DNA of 64,000 nt from Thiohalocapsa sp963695445. Its GTDB lineage: Bacteria > Pseudomonadota > Gammaproteobacteria > Chromatiales > Chromatiaceae. Shown piece after piece: positions 39,907-49,868 of this stretch (position 1 is its first letter; each line of letters starts with the position of its first letter). The translations under genes and the position numbers were made by a program. Below the pieces are notes generated by a model, which was not told the DNA's origin, searched no databases, and saw only the letters and a program-made list of their open reading frames with translations. The stretch is from NCBI GenBank assembly GCA_963695445.1, contig CAVOGV010000032.1, positions 1 through 64,000 of the forward strand. The letters are read 5' to 3'.

Positions 39907-41103
39907 TCAGGTCTCCGGGATCGCGCGCAGGAAGAAGGTCTTCAGGTAGGAGGTCTCGGCGATGGCCGGGTGCACCGGGTGATCTGGGCCCTGTGCCCCG
40001 GCCAGCAGCAGTTGGAGCGTCGTATCGGCGCGGCGAGAGGCCCCCTGTACCGCATGCAGAAAGGCATCGCGGCCCATGTGGAAGGAGCAGGAGGACGTGA
40101 CCAGCAGGCCGCCTGGTTCCAGCAGTTCCAGCCCCAGGCGGTTCAGCCGTTCGTAGGCGCGAGTGCCCTCGCGTTCATCCTTGCGTCGCTTGATGAAGGC
40201 GGGTGGATCGAGCACGACCAGGTCGAAGCGAGCGTTCTCCTCGCGCAGCGCGCGCAGCACCTCGAAGGCGTCACCTTGGCGGACCACGATGCGGTCGTTC
40301 AAATCGTTGCGCGCGGCGTTCTCCGCCACCTTCTCCAGCGCCGTGGCGGAACTGTCGACGAAGGTCACCGACTCGGCGCCAGCGGCGGCTGCCTGCAGGC
40401 CCCAGGCGCCCAGGTAGCAGCAGACGTCGAGCGCGCGGCGCGCGGGGCCGAAACGCGCCAGCGCGAGTCGGTTGTCGGCCTGATCGAAGAACCAGCCGGT
40501 CTTTTGGCCGCTGGCCGGCAGCACGCCGAAGCGCAGGCCGCCTTCGGTCAACTCGATCTCGCCGGGGTCATCGCCCAGCACCCACTCGACGCCCTGCGCC
40601 AGGCCCTCCTGTTCGCGCACCGCGGTGTCGTTGCGCAGCACGATGCGGGTGGGCCGCAGTACCTGCTCCAATGCGGCGATGACATCGGCGCGTTCGCGTT
40701 CCATGCCCGCGGTCGTGATCTGCACCGCCAGCAGGTCGCCATAGCGGTCCACCACCAGGCCCGGCAGCGCATCGCCTTCACCATAGACCAACCGGTAAAA
40801 GGGTTGCGCGTACAGCCGCTCGCGCAGGGCCAGCGCCGCGCGGATACGCTGCACCAGCAGCGACGCACTGAGGGGGCGGTTGCGCTGGCGGCTCACCAGC
40901 CGCGCGCAGATCAATGAGTGCGGATTTACATAGCCGTGCCCGAGCCAGCGCCCGTGCTGAGCAAACAGCTCAACCGGCTGACCCGGCTCCAAGCCCTTAA
41001 GCGGTGTCGCGGCAATGTCCACCTCGTTGCTGTAGACCCAGCAGTGTCCCGCCAGCAGGCGGCGTTCCTGATCTTTTTTCAGGCGCAACGGGACGGGCTT
41101 CAT
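39907..41103 (-). CDS. rlmI: 23S rRNA cytosine methyltransferase RlmI-like
   Basis: 398 residues from the ATG at 41103 (CGGAG upstream). An N-terminal PUA domain (RLLAGHCWVYSNEVDI) is followed by the EEHEA-like middle part (RLVYGEGDALPGLVVDRYGD) and a Rossmann methyltransferase domain with RALDVCCYLGAWGLQAAAAG (SAM loop) and LVVLDPPAFIKRRKDE. TSSCSFHMGRDAF is the final strand region. The family methylates 23S rRNA C1962 in E. coli. Frame intact. Confidence 0.93.
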   Translation of the reverse strand: MKPVPLRLKKDQERRLLAGHCWVYSNEVDIAATPLKGLEPGQPVELFAQHGRWLGHGYVNPHSLICARLVSRQRNRPLSASLLVQRIRAALALRERLYAQPFYRLVYGEGDALPGLVVDRYGDLLAVQITTAGMERERADVIAALEQVLRPTRIVLRNDTAVREQEGLAQGVEWVLGDDPGEIELTEGGLRFGVLPASGQKTGWFFDQADNRLALARFGPARRALDVCCYLGAWGLQAAAAGAESVTFVDSSATALEKVAENAARNDLNDRIVVRQGDAFEVLRALREENARFDLVVLDPPAFIKRRKDEREGTRAYERLNRLGLELLEPGGLLVTSSCSFHMGRDAFLHAVQGASRRADTTLQLLLAGAQGPDHPVHPAIAETSYLKTFFLRAIPET

Positions 41104-41203
41104 GGGCAATCTCCGGTGGATGGACAAGGCCTGCTAGCCTAACCTGAACCGGGGGTGTTTGGGTGCCAGGTTTGGCCCTTAGATTGCTTGAGGGCGTGGA
41201 ATC

Positions 41204-41402
41204 TTTGCAGGCGCTTCGAGTTTCATTGCAACAACGCGTTTGCCTTCCGAAGGGCTGAGCGCCAAGGGCCTGGGGCCAAGACTGCGCAATTTCGCAACCA
41301 TGATGAACAGCGGCCCTCGGCCCTGGGCGCTTGGAGCTTAGCGCTTGGCCCACTTCAGCAGCGCACGGGTTTGAGAAAAGCCGCGTCGCGCTCTTGTCGG
41401 TC
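41204..41402 (+). repeat. Dispersed palindromic repeat, copy C (rlmI-leuA gap)
   Basis: The fullest copy. The left arm GAGCGCCAAGGGCCTGGGGC (about 41259) and right arm GCGGCCCTCGGCCCTGGGCG (about 41313) are inverted and 35-40 bases apart, followed by GCTTGGCCCACTTCAGCAG and, 40 bases on, GCTCTTGTCGG. The part left of the first arm (TTTGCAGGCGCTTCGAG...GCAACAACG) matches copy B. It fills almost the whole 314-base gap between the rlmI and leuA genes. Confidence 0.75.
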
Positions 41403-41417
41403 TAACGCATCGCCCCG

Positions 41418-43094
41418 CTAGATTTCGGCGGCAGCGCCGTTCAGGGCCGAGAGCACGGCCTTGAGCGAGGCGCCGACGGTGTCGCGGTCGATGGCAGCCC
41501 CGGCGATGCGCCGGCCGTCGATGTCCAGCTGGACGTAGGCGGCGGCTTCGGCGTCGGTGCCGGTGCCGATGGCATGCTCCTGGTAGTCGAGCACGTGCAC
41601 GGGCTGTCCGCTGAAGCGGGTCCAGGCGTCGCCGAAGGCGGCGATGGCGCCTTCGCCGGTGCCGTCGAGGCGTTGCTCCATGCCGTCGACGCGCACCCGC
41701 ACCTGGATCTGATCGTGTCCGTTGCGGCTGAGCCGATAGCCGAGCAGTTGCGCCGGCGCCCGGTCGCGGATGAAGTGCTGCTGGAACAGTTCGCGGATGG
41801 TCGCGGCGTCGATGATGCCGCCGCGCTCCTCGCTGACTCGCTGCACGATGGGCGCCAACGCCTGCTGCAACCAACGCGGCAGGCAGAGACCGTACTCACG
41901 CTCCAGCACGAAGGCGACACCGCCCTTGCCGGACTGGCTGTTGACGCGGATCACCGCCTCGTAGCTACGGCCCAGATCGGCCGGGTCGATGGGCAGATAG
42001 GCGACCTGCCAGGGGCTGGCCCGGTGCGCATCGGAGCGCTGCTGCTTCAGGGACTTGTTGATGGCGTCCTGGTGGCTGCCGGAGAAGGCCGTATAGACGA
42101 GTTCGCCGACCCAGGGGTGACGCGGGTGACAGGCCATGCCGGTGCAGGACTCGACCACCTCGATGATCCGATCCGGGTTGCTCAGGTCCAAGCGCGGGTC
42201 GACGCCCTGGCTGTAGAGGTTCATGGCCATGGTGATCAGGTCCATGTTGCCGGTGCGCTCGCCGTTGCCGAGCAGCGTGCCCTCGACGCGGTCGGCGCCG
42301 GCCAGCAGGCCAAGCTCCGCGGCGGCTGCGGCACCGCCGCGGTCGTTGTGCGTGTGCAACGAGACGATGACCGCATCGCGGCCATGCCGGTTGCGCGACA
42401 ACCCGCGGCAGAACCATTCCACCTGGTCGGCGAACAGGTTCGGGCTGGCGGACTCCACGGTCGCCGGCAGGTTCAGGATGCAGGGGTGCGCCGGCGTCGG
42501 CTGCCAGACATCGAGCACCGCGTTGCAGACCTCCAACGCGTAGTCCGGCTCGGTCTGCGAGAAACTCTCCGGCGAGTACTGGAAGGTCCAGTGGGTGCCC
42601 GGGTACTTGGCCGCCTCCGCGGCGAGCAGTTCGGCACCGCGTACCGCGATGGCCTTGATGCCCGCACGATCGGCGCCGAACACCCATTCACGCTGCACCG
42701 GCGAGGTCGAGTTGTAGACGTGCACGATCGCCCGCGGCGCACCGTCGAGCGCTGCGAAGGTGCGTTGGATCAGATCCTCGCGCGCCTGCACCAGCACCTG
42801 CACGGTGACGTCCTCGGGGATCTGCCGCTCCTCGATCAGCCAGCGCACGAAGTCATAATCCGGCTGGCTCGCGGACGGAAAGCCGACCTCGATCTCCTTG
42901 ATGCCGATCTCCAGCAGCAGCGACCAGAGCCGGCGCTTCTGCTCCACGCTCATCGGCGAGCGCAGCGCCTGGTTGCCATCGCGTAGGTCGACGCTGGCCC
43001 AGCGCGGGGCCTGCTCGATAATGCGGTCGGGCCATTGACGGTCCGGCAAGTTGACTGTCGGCGCACGGCGGTATTTGCTGTGATCGAAGGACAT
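41418..43094 (-). CDS. leuA: 2-isopropylmalate synthase LeuA (long form)
   Basis: LeuA makes 2-isopropylmalate from acetyl-CoA and 2-oxoisovalerate, the first step to leucine. 558 residues, frame intact, the length of the type 2 enzyme of actinobacteria and some proteobacteria. The catalytic domain has WASVDLRDGNQALRSPMSV, EIEVGFPSASQPDYDFVRWL and SLHTHNDRGGAAAAAELGL; after the linker the regulatory leucine-binding domain starts near QIQVRVRVDGMEQRLDG. It lies next to lrp, a leucine-responsive regulator type, divergently across 303 bases. Confidence 0.95.
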   Translation of the reverse strand: MSFDHSKYRRAPTVNLPDRQWPDRIIEQAPRWASVDLRDGNQALRSPMSVEQKRRLWSLLLEIGIKEIEVGFPSASQPDYDFVRWLIEERQIPEDVTVQVLVQAREDLIQRTFAALDGAPRAIVHVYNSTSPVQREWVFGADRAGIKAIAVRGAELLAAEAAKYPGTHWTFQYSPESFSQTEPDYALEVCNAVLDVWQPTPAHPCILNLPATVESASPNLFADQVEWFCRGLSRNRHGRDAVIVSLHTHNDRGGAAAAAELGLLAGADRVEGTLLGNGERTGNMDLITMAMNLYSQGVDPRLDLSNPDRIIEVVESCTGMACHPRHPWVGELVYTAFSGSHQDAINKSLKQQRSDAHRASPWQVAYLPIDPADLGRSYEAVIRVNSQSGKGGVAFVLEREYGLCLPRWLQQALAPIVQRVSEERGGIIDAATIRELFQQHFIRDRAPAQLLGYRLSRNGHDQIQVRVRVDGMEQRLDGTGEGAIAAFGDAWTRFSGQPVHVLDYQEHAIGTGTDAEAAAYVQLDIDGRRIAGAAIDRDTVGASLKAVLSALNGAAAEI

Positions 43095-43397
43095 GGCGGC
43101 GAGTATCGAGTTGCGAGTGTTGAGGTTCGGACGTCTGGGGGCGGCCCGGGGCTGGTGCGCGGGTTGCGCTCACCAACCCCTGGGACCACTGGGATCGGGA
43201 TGGGCCTTTTGGGCCGTTCCCTGTTGTCGGCTCGTGATCGACGGGAGATAGAATGCACCAGATGAGCTCGCGGATGATTGCGAAGTTGCCCGTCTTTTTA
43301 GGTAAGCAAGCAATAATTATTTGATTAATATTATTTCGGAGCAATAATATTTCGAATTGCCCCTTGGGGCTCGTCACCCGCTACTGGCCACCTCCTC
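43095..43397. other. leuA-lrp divergent intergenic region with heptamer repeats
   Basis: Near leuA a 7-base period occurs again: GAGTATC, GAGTTGC, GAGTGTT, GAGGTTC (43102-43129), as in the murG-murC gap. Nearer to lrp the DNA turns AT-rich (43290-43357), holding the promoter and direct repeats listed next. A GCCCCTTGGGGC palindrome (43358-43369) lies in the presumed lrp leader. Confidence 0.6.
43310..43348 (+). promoter_or_regulatory. lrp promoter with repeated GCAATAAT operator-like sites
   Basis: TTGATT (43321-43326) and AATAAT (43343-43348) are 16 bases apart. GCAATAAT occurs at 43310-43317 and again at 43341-43348, 31 bases or three helical turns apart, the second covering the -10 box. 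AT-rich repeated sites in phase are typical of Lrp-family autoregulation; binding here is inferred. Confidence 0.45.
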
Positions 43398-43859
43398 ATG
43401 CTCGACTCCTACGACAAGCGCATCCTCGATATCCTCCAGCAGGAGGGCCGGATCAGTAATCAGGAGCTCGCCGATCGCATCGGCCTGTCGCCGTCGCCCT
43501 GTTTGCGGCGGGTGCGGGCACTGGAGGAGAGCGGGCTGATCGCCGGTTATCGGGCGATGCTGGACGCGAAGAAGCTGGGGCTGAACCTGATCGCCTTCCT
43601 GAGCATTTCCATGGATCGCCACACACCGGAGCGCTTCGCCAATTTCGACGCCCAGGTCGCGGCCATGCCGGAGGTGCTGGAATGCTCGCTGATCACCGGC
43701 CGCGATGCCGACTATCAACTCAAGGTCGTGGTGCGCGACATGGACGCCTATCAGGACCTGCTGTTGAATAGGCTGACGCGCATCGAAGGGGTCAGCGGTG
43801 TCCACTCCAGCTTCGTGCTGCGGCAGGTCGTGGAGCGCACGGCGCTGCCGCTGTCATAG
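43398..43859 (+). CDS. lrp: Lrp/AsnC family transcriptional regulator
   Basis: 153 residues, frame intact. The N-terminal winged helix-turn-helix is DKRILDILQQEGRISNQELA followed by DRIGLSPSPCLRRVRALEES; the C-terminal RAM ligand-binding domain has VLECSLITGRDADYQLKVVV and LNRLTRIEGVSGVHSSFVL. The sequence is of the Lrp type. Being divergent from leuA it may control leucine synthesis. ATG 43398 has no clear Shine-Dalgarno sequence. Confidence 0.92.
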   Translation: MLDSYDKRILDILQQEGRISNQELADRIGLSPSPCLRRVRALEESGLIAGYRAMLDAKKLGLNLIAFLSISMDRHTPERFANFDAQVAAMPEVLECSLITGRDADYQLKVVVRDMDAYQDLLLNRLTRIEGVSGVHSSFVLRQVVERTALPLS

Positions 43860-43904
43860 CGGCCTGGAGCGGTGATGGCGGCCCTAGCGGGGCGATGCCA
43901 TCAG

Positions 43905-44075
43905 TCCGACGAGAGCATGGGGCCGTGCTGCGCAGTTTGTGCCTTGCTTCAAGTGGGCCAAGCACTGACGCGTCAGCGCGGTTCCGCATGATCGGCCCTC
44001 GGTCGCTTGGCCCTGCAAGCATTTGGTGCCCCAATCGGCTAGACGGGGTTCCTTCCGAACGGCGTTGAGGCAAAG
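43905..44075 (-). repeat. Dispersed palindromic repeat, copy D (lrp-malK gap)
   Basis: Arms CGGCCCTCGGTCGCTTGGCCC (43995-44015) and AAGTGGGCCAAGCACT (43950-43965) match copies C and E in reverse orientation; on the reverse strand GCTTGGCCCACTTGAAGCAA runs to GCTCTCGTCGGAC, the same end as in copies C and E. It fills most of the 226-base gap between the convergent lrp and malK genes. Confidence 0.65.
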
Positions 44076-44085
44076 GGCCGCCGGA

Positions 44086-45226
<1,141 letters not shown>

Positions 45227-45310
45227 AGCGGCCCTCCTCTGGAAGCACGGCATCGCGGATGTGCCGCTTTTTGAGTGTTGAGTTTTTCGGTGTTTGGGTC
45301 TGTTTTTGCG

Positions 45311-45422
45311 GGCAGGGCCGAGCGCCAAGGGCCTAGGGCCAACATTGCGAAATCGCCCTGCATAGCGGCCCTCGGCCCACGGCGCTTGGCCCACTTAAGG
45401 CAACGCCCTGCTCTCGTCAGCC
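45311..45422 (+). repeat. Dispersed palindromic repeat, copy E (malK-malG gap)
   Basis: GCAGGGCCGAGCGCCAAGGG (45313-45332) and GCGGCCCTCGGCCCACGGCG (about 45365-45384) are inverted arms with about 30 bases between. Then follow CTTGGCCCACTTAAGGCAAC and GCTCTCGTCAG, aligned with copies C and D. A GAGTGTTGAGTTTTT heptamer-like tract lies just before it (45270). It interrupts the mal operon between malG and malK. Confidence 0.75.
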
Positions 45423-45455
45423 CGAGGTCTATCGTCGCTAGTCTCAGCACTGCAC

Positions 45456-46346
45456 TCATCCCTTGACACCGCCGGCGGTAAGCCCGCCGACCAGCCAGCG
45501 TTGTGCCAGCAGGAACACGACGGTGATTGGCAGGCCGGATAGCACCGCGGCGGCGGCAAAGTCGCCCCACTTGTATTCCTGCGGGTTCAGGTAGTACTGG
45601 GAGCCGACGGCCAGGGTCAGTTGGGACTCGTCCTGCAGCAGGATGGACGCGACCGGATACTCGGTGATGGCGGTGATGAAGGCGAGGATGAAGACCACCG
45701 CCAGGATCGGCACCGACAGCGGCAGCAGGATCAGCCGGAACGCCTGCCAGGGCGAGGCGCCGTCGAGCATGGCCGATTCTTCCAGGGACTTGTCGATGGT
45801 CTCGAAGTAGCCCTTGATGGTCCAGACGTGCAGCGCGATGCCGCCCAGGTACGCAAAGATCAGCCCCGGATGGGTGTTGAGCCCAATGGCCGGAAAGTAA
45901 TCGCTGATGCGGCTGAACAGCGCGTAGTAAGCGACCAGCGCCAGCACCGCCGGGAACATCTGGAACAACAGCATCGCCCGCAACAGCAGCGCGCGGCCGC
46001 CGAAGCGCAGTCGCGCAAAGGCATAGGCCGCGGTGGTCGATAGGCACACGATCAGCACCGCGCTGATGAAGGCCACCTTCACCGAATTCCACAGCCACAA
46101 CAGCACCGGAAACGGCGGCGGGATGATGCGCCCGTTCGCGTCTTCGATCGACATGCCGAGCGCCAGCCGCCAATGGTCCAGGGTCGGATTGCTCGGGATC
46201 ACCTCGCCGACGGCGTAGTTGCCGGTGCGAAACGAGATGGCGATGATCATCAGCAGCGGGAAGATGATCAGGATCAGAAAAAAGATCAGGAACCCGTGTG
46301 CCGCCCATTTGCGGTACTTGATGGATTCCGGTTGCACCATGGCCAT
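45456..46346 (-). CDS. malG: Maltose ABC transporter permease MalG
   Basis: 296 residues, frame intact. Six membrane segments starting with FLIFFLILIIFPLLMIIAIS; the EAA loop that docks on MalK reads EESAMLDGASPWQAFRLILL with the conserved G. A periplasmic loop after the first helix carries NPTLDHWRLALGMSIEDANG. It is followed, after the repeat, by malK and preceded by malF with a 16-base gap. Confidence 0.96.
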   Translation of the reverse strand: MAMVQPESIKYRKWAAHGFLIFFLILIIFPLLMIIAISFRTGNYAVGEVIPSNPTLDHWRLALGMSIEDANGRIIPPPFPVLLWLWNSVKVAFISAVLIVCLSTTAAYAFARLRFGGRALLLRAMLLFQMFPAVLALVAYYALFSRISDYFPAIGLNTHPGLIFAYLGGIALHVWTIKGYFETIDKSLEESAMLDGASPWQAFRLILLPLSVPILAVVFILAFITAITEYPVASILLQDESQLTLAVGSQYYLNPQEYKWGDFAAAAVLSGLPITVVFLLAQRWLVGGLTAGGVKG

Positions 46347-46362
46347 GATTGAATCCCCCTCG

Positions 46363-47988
46363 CTATGCCGGCTTATCGACGCGCATCAGTTTGATGTTGA
46401 GCAGCGCCAGCGCGCCCACCACCAGGAAGATCAGCGTCGCGATGGCCGAGGCCAGGCCGTAGTCCTGCCCCGAGCCCTCGAAGGCGATGCGATAGGTGTA
46501 GGTTACGAGCAGGTCTGTGGTACCCGCCGGCGTCTGCGCGCCGATGATGTCCGGGCGGCCGTTGGTGAGCAGTTGAATCAGGACGAAGTTATTGAAGTTG
46601 AACGCGAACGAGGCGATCAACAGCGGCGTCAGCGGCTTCATCAGCAAGGGCACGGTGATGCTGAAGAAGTTGCGCACGAAGCCGGCGCCGTCCATCGCCG
46701 AGGCCTCGTAGAGGTCCTGCGGGATCGCCTTCAGCAGGCCCATGCACAGGATCATCATGTACGGATAGCCGAGCCAGGTATTGACGATCATGATCATCAC
46801 CTTGGCCGTGAACGGGTCGTTGAACCAGGCCGGCTTCATCCCGAACAGGCCGAGCAGCATGTTGATCTCGCCGAAATTCTCGTTGAACAGACCGCGAAAG
46901 ATCAGGATCGAGATGAACGCCGGCACGGCATAGGGCAGGATCAGCAGCAGTCGGTAGACGCCGCGTCCACGCAGTTCCTCCCATTGCACCAGCGCGGCGA
47001 GCACGGTGCCGATGGCCAGCGTGAACAGCACCGACAGCAGCGAGAAGATCATGGTCCAGGTGAAGATCTGGACGAACGGCTCCTGCACGCCGGGGTCGGT
47101 GAGCACGCGCAAGAAATTCTTCCAGCCGACGAAGACGCTGAACCCAGGGGCGATGCCCTTGCCCGTGAATTCGCCGGCCGCGTTGACCGGTCGGAAAAAG
47201 CCGGTCTCGAAGTCGGGCGCAATCCGCTCGCCGGTGCGCTGATTGAGCAGCGTCTCGCCGTCACCGCCCTGCGCCGCGGGCAGCACCTGGTAGAGCGGGC
47301 GCAGGGCCGAGAAATCGCGGATGCCGCTCATGCGCAGATCGGTGCCATCGGGCAAATGGGCGACGACGTTCTGCAGCACGTTGCGCAGCTTGACCACGTC
47401 CTTTACTGGCACTGGCTGCTCCGCGGGCGCCGCATCCGCCGGCGTCAGATCCACCTCAATGGGTGCTTTTGCGGCATCCGCGTCGGTCGCCGCGGCTGGC
47501 AGTATTAGGGCGATGGCGTCGCTGCTGAACTGCTCGCCATCTACGGCAGTCAGCAGCAGCCGGTACTGATTGGTACCCGCGTCATAGAGACCAAACCTAT
47601 AGTTCTGCCCCTCTAGCCGGTAGCTTTGGGACAGGTGATAGGCTTTGGCCCGATCGAAGGTCAGAATATTGGTCGCGCTGTAGTTGGTGAAGGCGATCCA
47701 GACCGTATAGGCGAGCGGAAACAGGATGAAAATGAACATCGTCGCCACGCCGGGAAAGACGTAGCGATGGACATAGGTCTTTTCGTTGGAAAAAACGTAA
47801 AGGCCGGTGCCGACCAGCACCAGCGTGACCAGCGCGAACACGGTCTCGCCCTGGGCATACATCATCACGACGACATAGAGGTTGACCAAGCCGATCAACC
47901 CGACCAGGCCCCATTTGAGCCAATGGCTTGAAATCTGGTTCTGAATCTGAGGCTGCGATGCCCCCGCGGTGGTGTCGGCAGTAGCCAT
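46363..47988 (-). CDS. malF: Maltose ABC transporter permease MalF
   Basis: 541 residues from the ATG at 47988, frame intact. It has the extra N-terminal helices typical of MalF (WGLVGLIGLVNLYVVVMMYA), a large periplasmic P2 loop from about residue 95 to 280 that contacts MalE, then the core helices and the EAA loop EASAMDGAGFVRNFFSITVP. It lies between malE and malG in one reverse-strand operon. Confidence 0.96.
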   Translation of the reverse strand: MATADTTAGASQPQIQNQISSHWLKWGLVGLIGLVNLYVVVMMYAQGETVFALVTLVLVGTGLYVFSNEKTYVHRYVFPGVATMFIFILFPLAYTVWIAFTNYSATNILTFDRAKAYHLSQSYRLEGQNYRFGLYDAGTNQYRLLLTAVDGEQFSSDAIALILPAAATDADAAKAPIEVDLTPADAAPAEQPVPVKDVVKLRNVLQNVVAHLPDGTDLRMSGIRDFSALRPLYQVLPAAQGGDGETLLNQRTGERIAPDFETGFFRPVNAAGEFTGKGIAPGFSVFVGWKNFLRVLTDPGVQEPFVQIFTWTMIFSLLSVLFTLAIGTVLAALVQWEELRGRGVYRLLLILPYAVPAFISILIFRGLFNENFGEINMLLGLFGMKPAWFNDPFTAKVMIMIVNTWLGYPYMMILCMGLLKAIPQDLYEASAMDGAGFVRNFFSITVPLLMKPLTPLLIASFAFNFNNFVLIQLLTNGRPDIIGAQTPAGTTDLLVTYTYRIAFEGSGQDYGLASAIATLIFLVVGALALLNIKLMRVDKPA

Positions 47989-48127
47989 CAACGCCCTCCT
48001 TCGGTCTGCGGATCAGTGCGATGAACGACGCGGGCGACCCTGGCGCCGACGGCAGCAAGCCGTCGGGCTGCTTGGGGTTGCTCGCGATCGGGATCGGCGC
48101 CGCGGCTTGCGGCGCCGGCGTCCGCGG

Positions 48128-49306
48128 CTACTGCACCGTGCGTTGGGCGGCGCTGTCGAGCGCCTCGTCCACGCTCTGGCGGCCGGACGCGACGTTCTTC
48201 AGCGCGCTCTCGAGATTGGTCCAGTACTTGATCATCTCCGGTATCGAGGGCATCGGCTCGCCGGTCTGTGCGTTGTCGAAGGTCACCTTGATGCGCTCAT
48301 CCTTCGCGAGTTCCTCTTGGTAGGCCTTCAGCGGCACGGCGCCCAGGGGCTTGTCGGCGTTGACCATCGCCAGCCCCTCCGGCGTCAGCAGGTATTCCTC
48401 CAGGAACAGCACCGCCAGGTCCTTGTTCGGGCTGGCGTTGTTGATGGCGCCGGCGAGCACGCCGACGAACGCCCGGCCGGGCTTGCCGTTCAGGGTCGGC
48501 AGCGGCGCGACGCCGTAGTCGATATCGGTCTTGCTCAGGTTGTCCCAGGCCCAGGGGCCGTTGATGGTCGCGGCCGCCTCGCCCTTGTTGAACTTGGCCT
48601 CGGCGACGCCGTAGTCGACACCCTTGGGCATGACGCCGCTCTCGATCAGGTCCGCGAGATATTGGACGCCCATCTTCGAGCCCGCGTTGTTGACGCCGGT
48701 GTCGGTCACGTCGTAGCTGCCGTCGGCGTTCTTCTTGAACGCATAACCGCCGTTGGCGGACAACAACGGATAGGTGAAGTAAGGCGTCTCATAGGCCCAC
48801 AGGATCGGATCGACGCCGTCCGGCAGTTTGTCGCCCAGCGCGGCGATCTCCTCGAAGCTCGCGGGCGGCCCATCCGGCAGCAGCGCCTTGTTGTAGATCA
48901 GCGAGATGGCCTCGACCGAGACGGGATACCCGTAGATCTTGCCGTCGACCGTCACCGCATCCCAGGCGAAGTCGTCGATCTTGGCCTTGACCGCGGCACT
49001 CGGATTGACCGGCGCCAGCAGACCGCCCTTCACCCATTCGCCCAGGCGATCATGGGCCCAGAACATGATGTCCGGCCCCTGCGCATTGGATGCCACCTGC
49101 TGAAAGCGTTGCTCGACATTGTCCGGATGCGAGACCTCCACCTCGATACCGGTGTCCTCGGTGAACTTCTTTCCGACCTCGGCGAGGCCGTTATAGCCCT
49201 TGTCGCCGTTGATCCAGAGCGTGAGCTTGCCCTCCTCGAACGCGACGGCATTGCCGGCACCGGCGATGGCCGCGGCGGCGAACGCGAATGCAACGATTTT
49301 CTTCAC
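48128..49306 (-). CDS. malE: Maltose/maltodextrin-binding protein MalE
   Basis: 392 residues with a signal peptide (MKKIVAFAFAAAAIAGAGNA, cleaved near VAF). The mature part is close to enterobacterial MalE: EEGKLTLWINGDKGYNGLAE, then GPDIMFWAHDRLGEWVKGGL, EAISLIYNKALLPDGPP and GPWAWDNLSKTDIDYGVAPL. It binds maltodextrins in the periplasm and delivers them to MalFGK2. Frame intact. First gene of the malEFGK operon, divergent from lamB. Confidence 0.97.
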   Translation of the reverse strand: MKKIVAFAFAAAAIAGAGNAVAFEEGKLTLWINGDKGYNGLAEVGKKFTEDTGIEVEVSHPDNVEQRFQQVASNAQGPDIMFWAHDRLGEWVKGGLLAPVNPSAAVKAKIDDFAWDAVTVDGKIYGYPVSVEAISLIYNKALLPDGPPASFEEIAALGDKLPDGVDPILWAYETPYFTYPLLSANGGYAFKKNADGSYDVTDTGVNNAGSKMGVQYLADLIESGVMPKGVDYGVAEAKFNKGEAAATINGPWAWDNLSKTDIDYGVAPLPTLNGKPGRAFVGVLAGAINNASPNKDLAVLFLEEYLLTPEGLAMVNADKPLGAVPLKAYQEELAKDERIKVTFDNAQTGEPMPSIPEMIKYWTNLESALKNVASGRQSVDEALDSAAQRTVQ

Positions 49307-49868
49307 AGGCGAATTCCTCCTTCAGGATTGTCTTGTTTCGATCGTCCCAGCTGCTGTGGTGCCGGTATCCGCGCCCTGTCGCTGTTGTCGCGGCTTCGGG
49401 CGTCTTGTCATGCGATGCGTGCCGTCTCCGAGGGTCCACTAGGTCCGTCTCGGATCGGCCGGAGTATAGACCAGCCACATCGGTTCGTCATGGCCGCTGC
49501 CTTGGGACGACACGCATCGGTTGCGTATTTGCAACACTTGGGGTGCATGCGCCCAGTTCGAACTTGACTGTCCATCTTTAGATGCTGATAAAAAATTCTC
49601 TAAAACAGACCTCGACAAGTTGTTTATAACGTACTAGATTAAATTTGTCAGCACCTGTTGGCTTTGCGCGACACCAGTGAAAGCGCAACAACCGGCCGGG
49701 GTTGCAGACTTCGAATGCGGTCACCCGGGTCAGTCCGACCAACGTCTTGCTGTGTCGGAGGCGCGCGAACTACAAGGGAGTCAGACCCGAGTGAATAGCA
49801 ATGGCGCGAGTTCACGTGGCTGCGCATTGGCCGCAACAACCAAAGTCCACCTAAAGCGAGGGGATAAG
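49307..49868. other. malE-lamB divergent control region
   Basis: The 562-base gap separates the two divergent mal transcripts. An AT-rich block (about 49565-49650) holds two promoter-like pairs toward lamB: TTGACT (49564) with GATAAA (49587), 17 bases apart, and the pair listed next. No good malE promoter is seen. I did not find a clear MalT box or LacI-type palindrome. Confidence 0.5.
49612..49640 (+). promoter_or_regulatory. Candidate lamB promoter
   Basis: TCGACA (49612-49617, five of six) and TAGATT (49635-49640, four of six) with a 17-base spacer in the AT-rich block. The leader to lamB would be about 220 bases. Confidence 0.4.
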
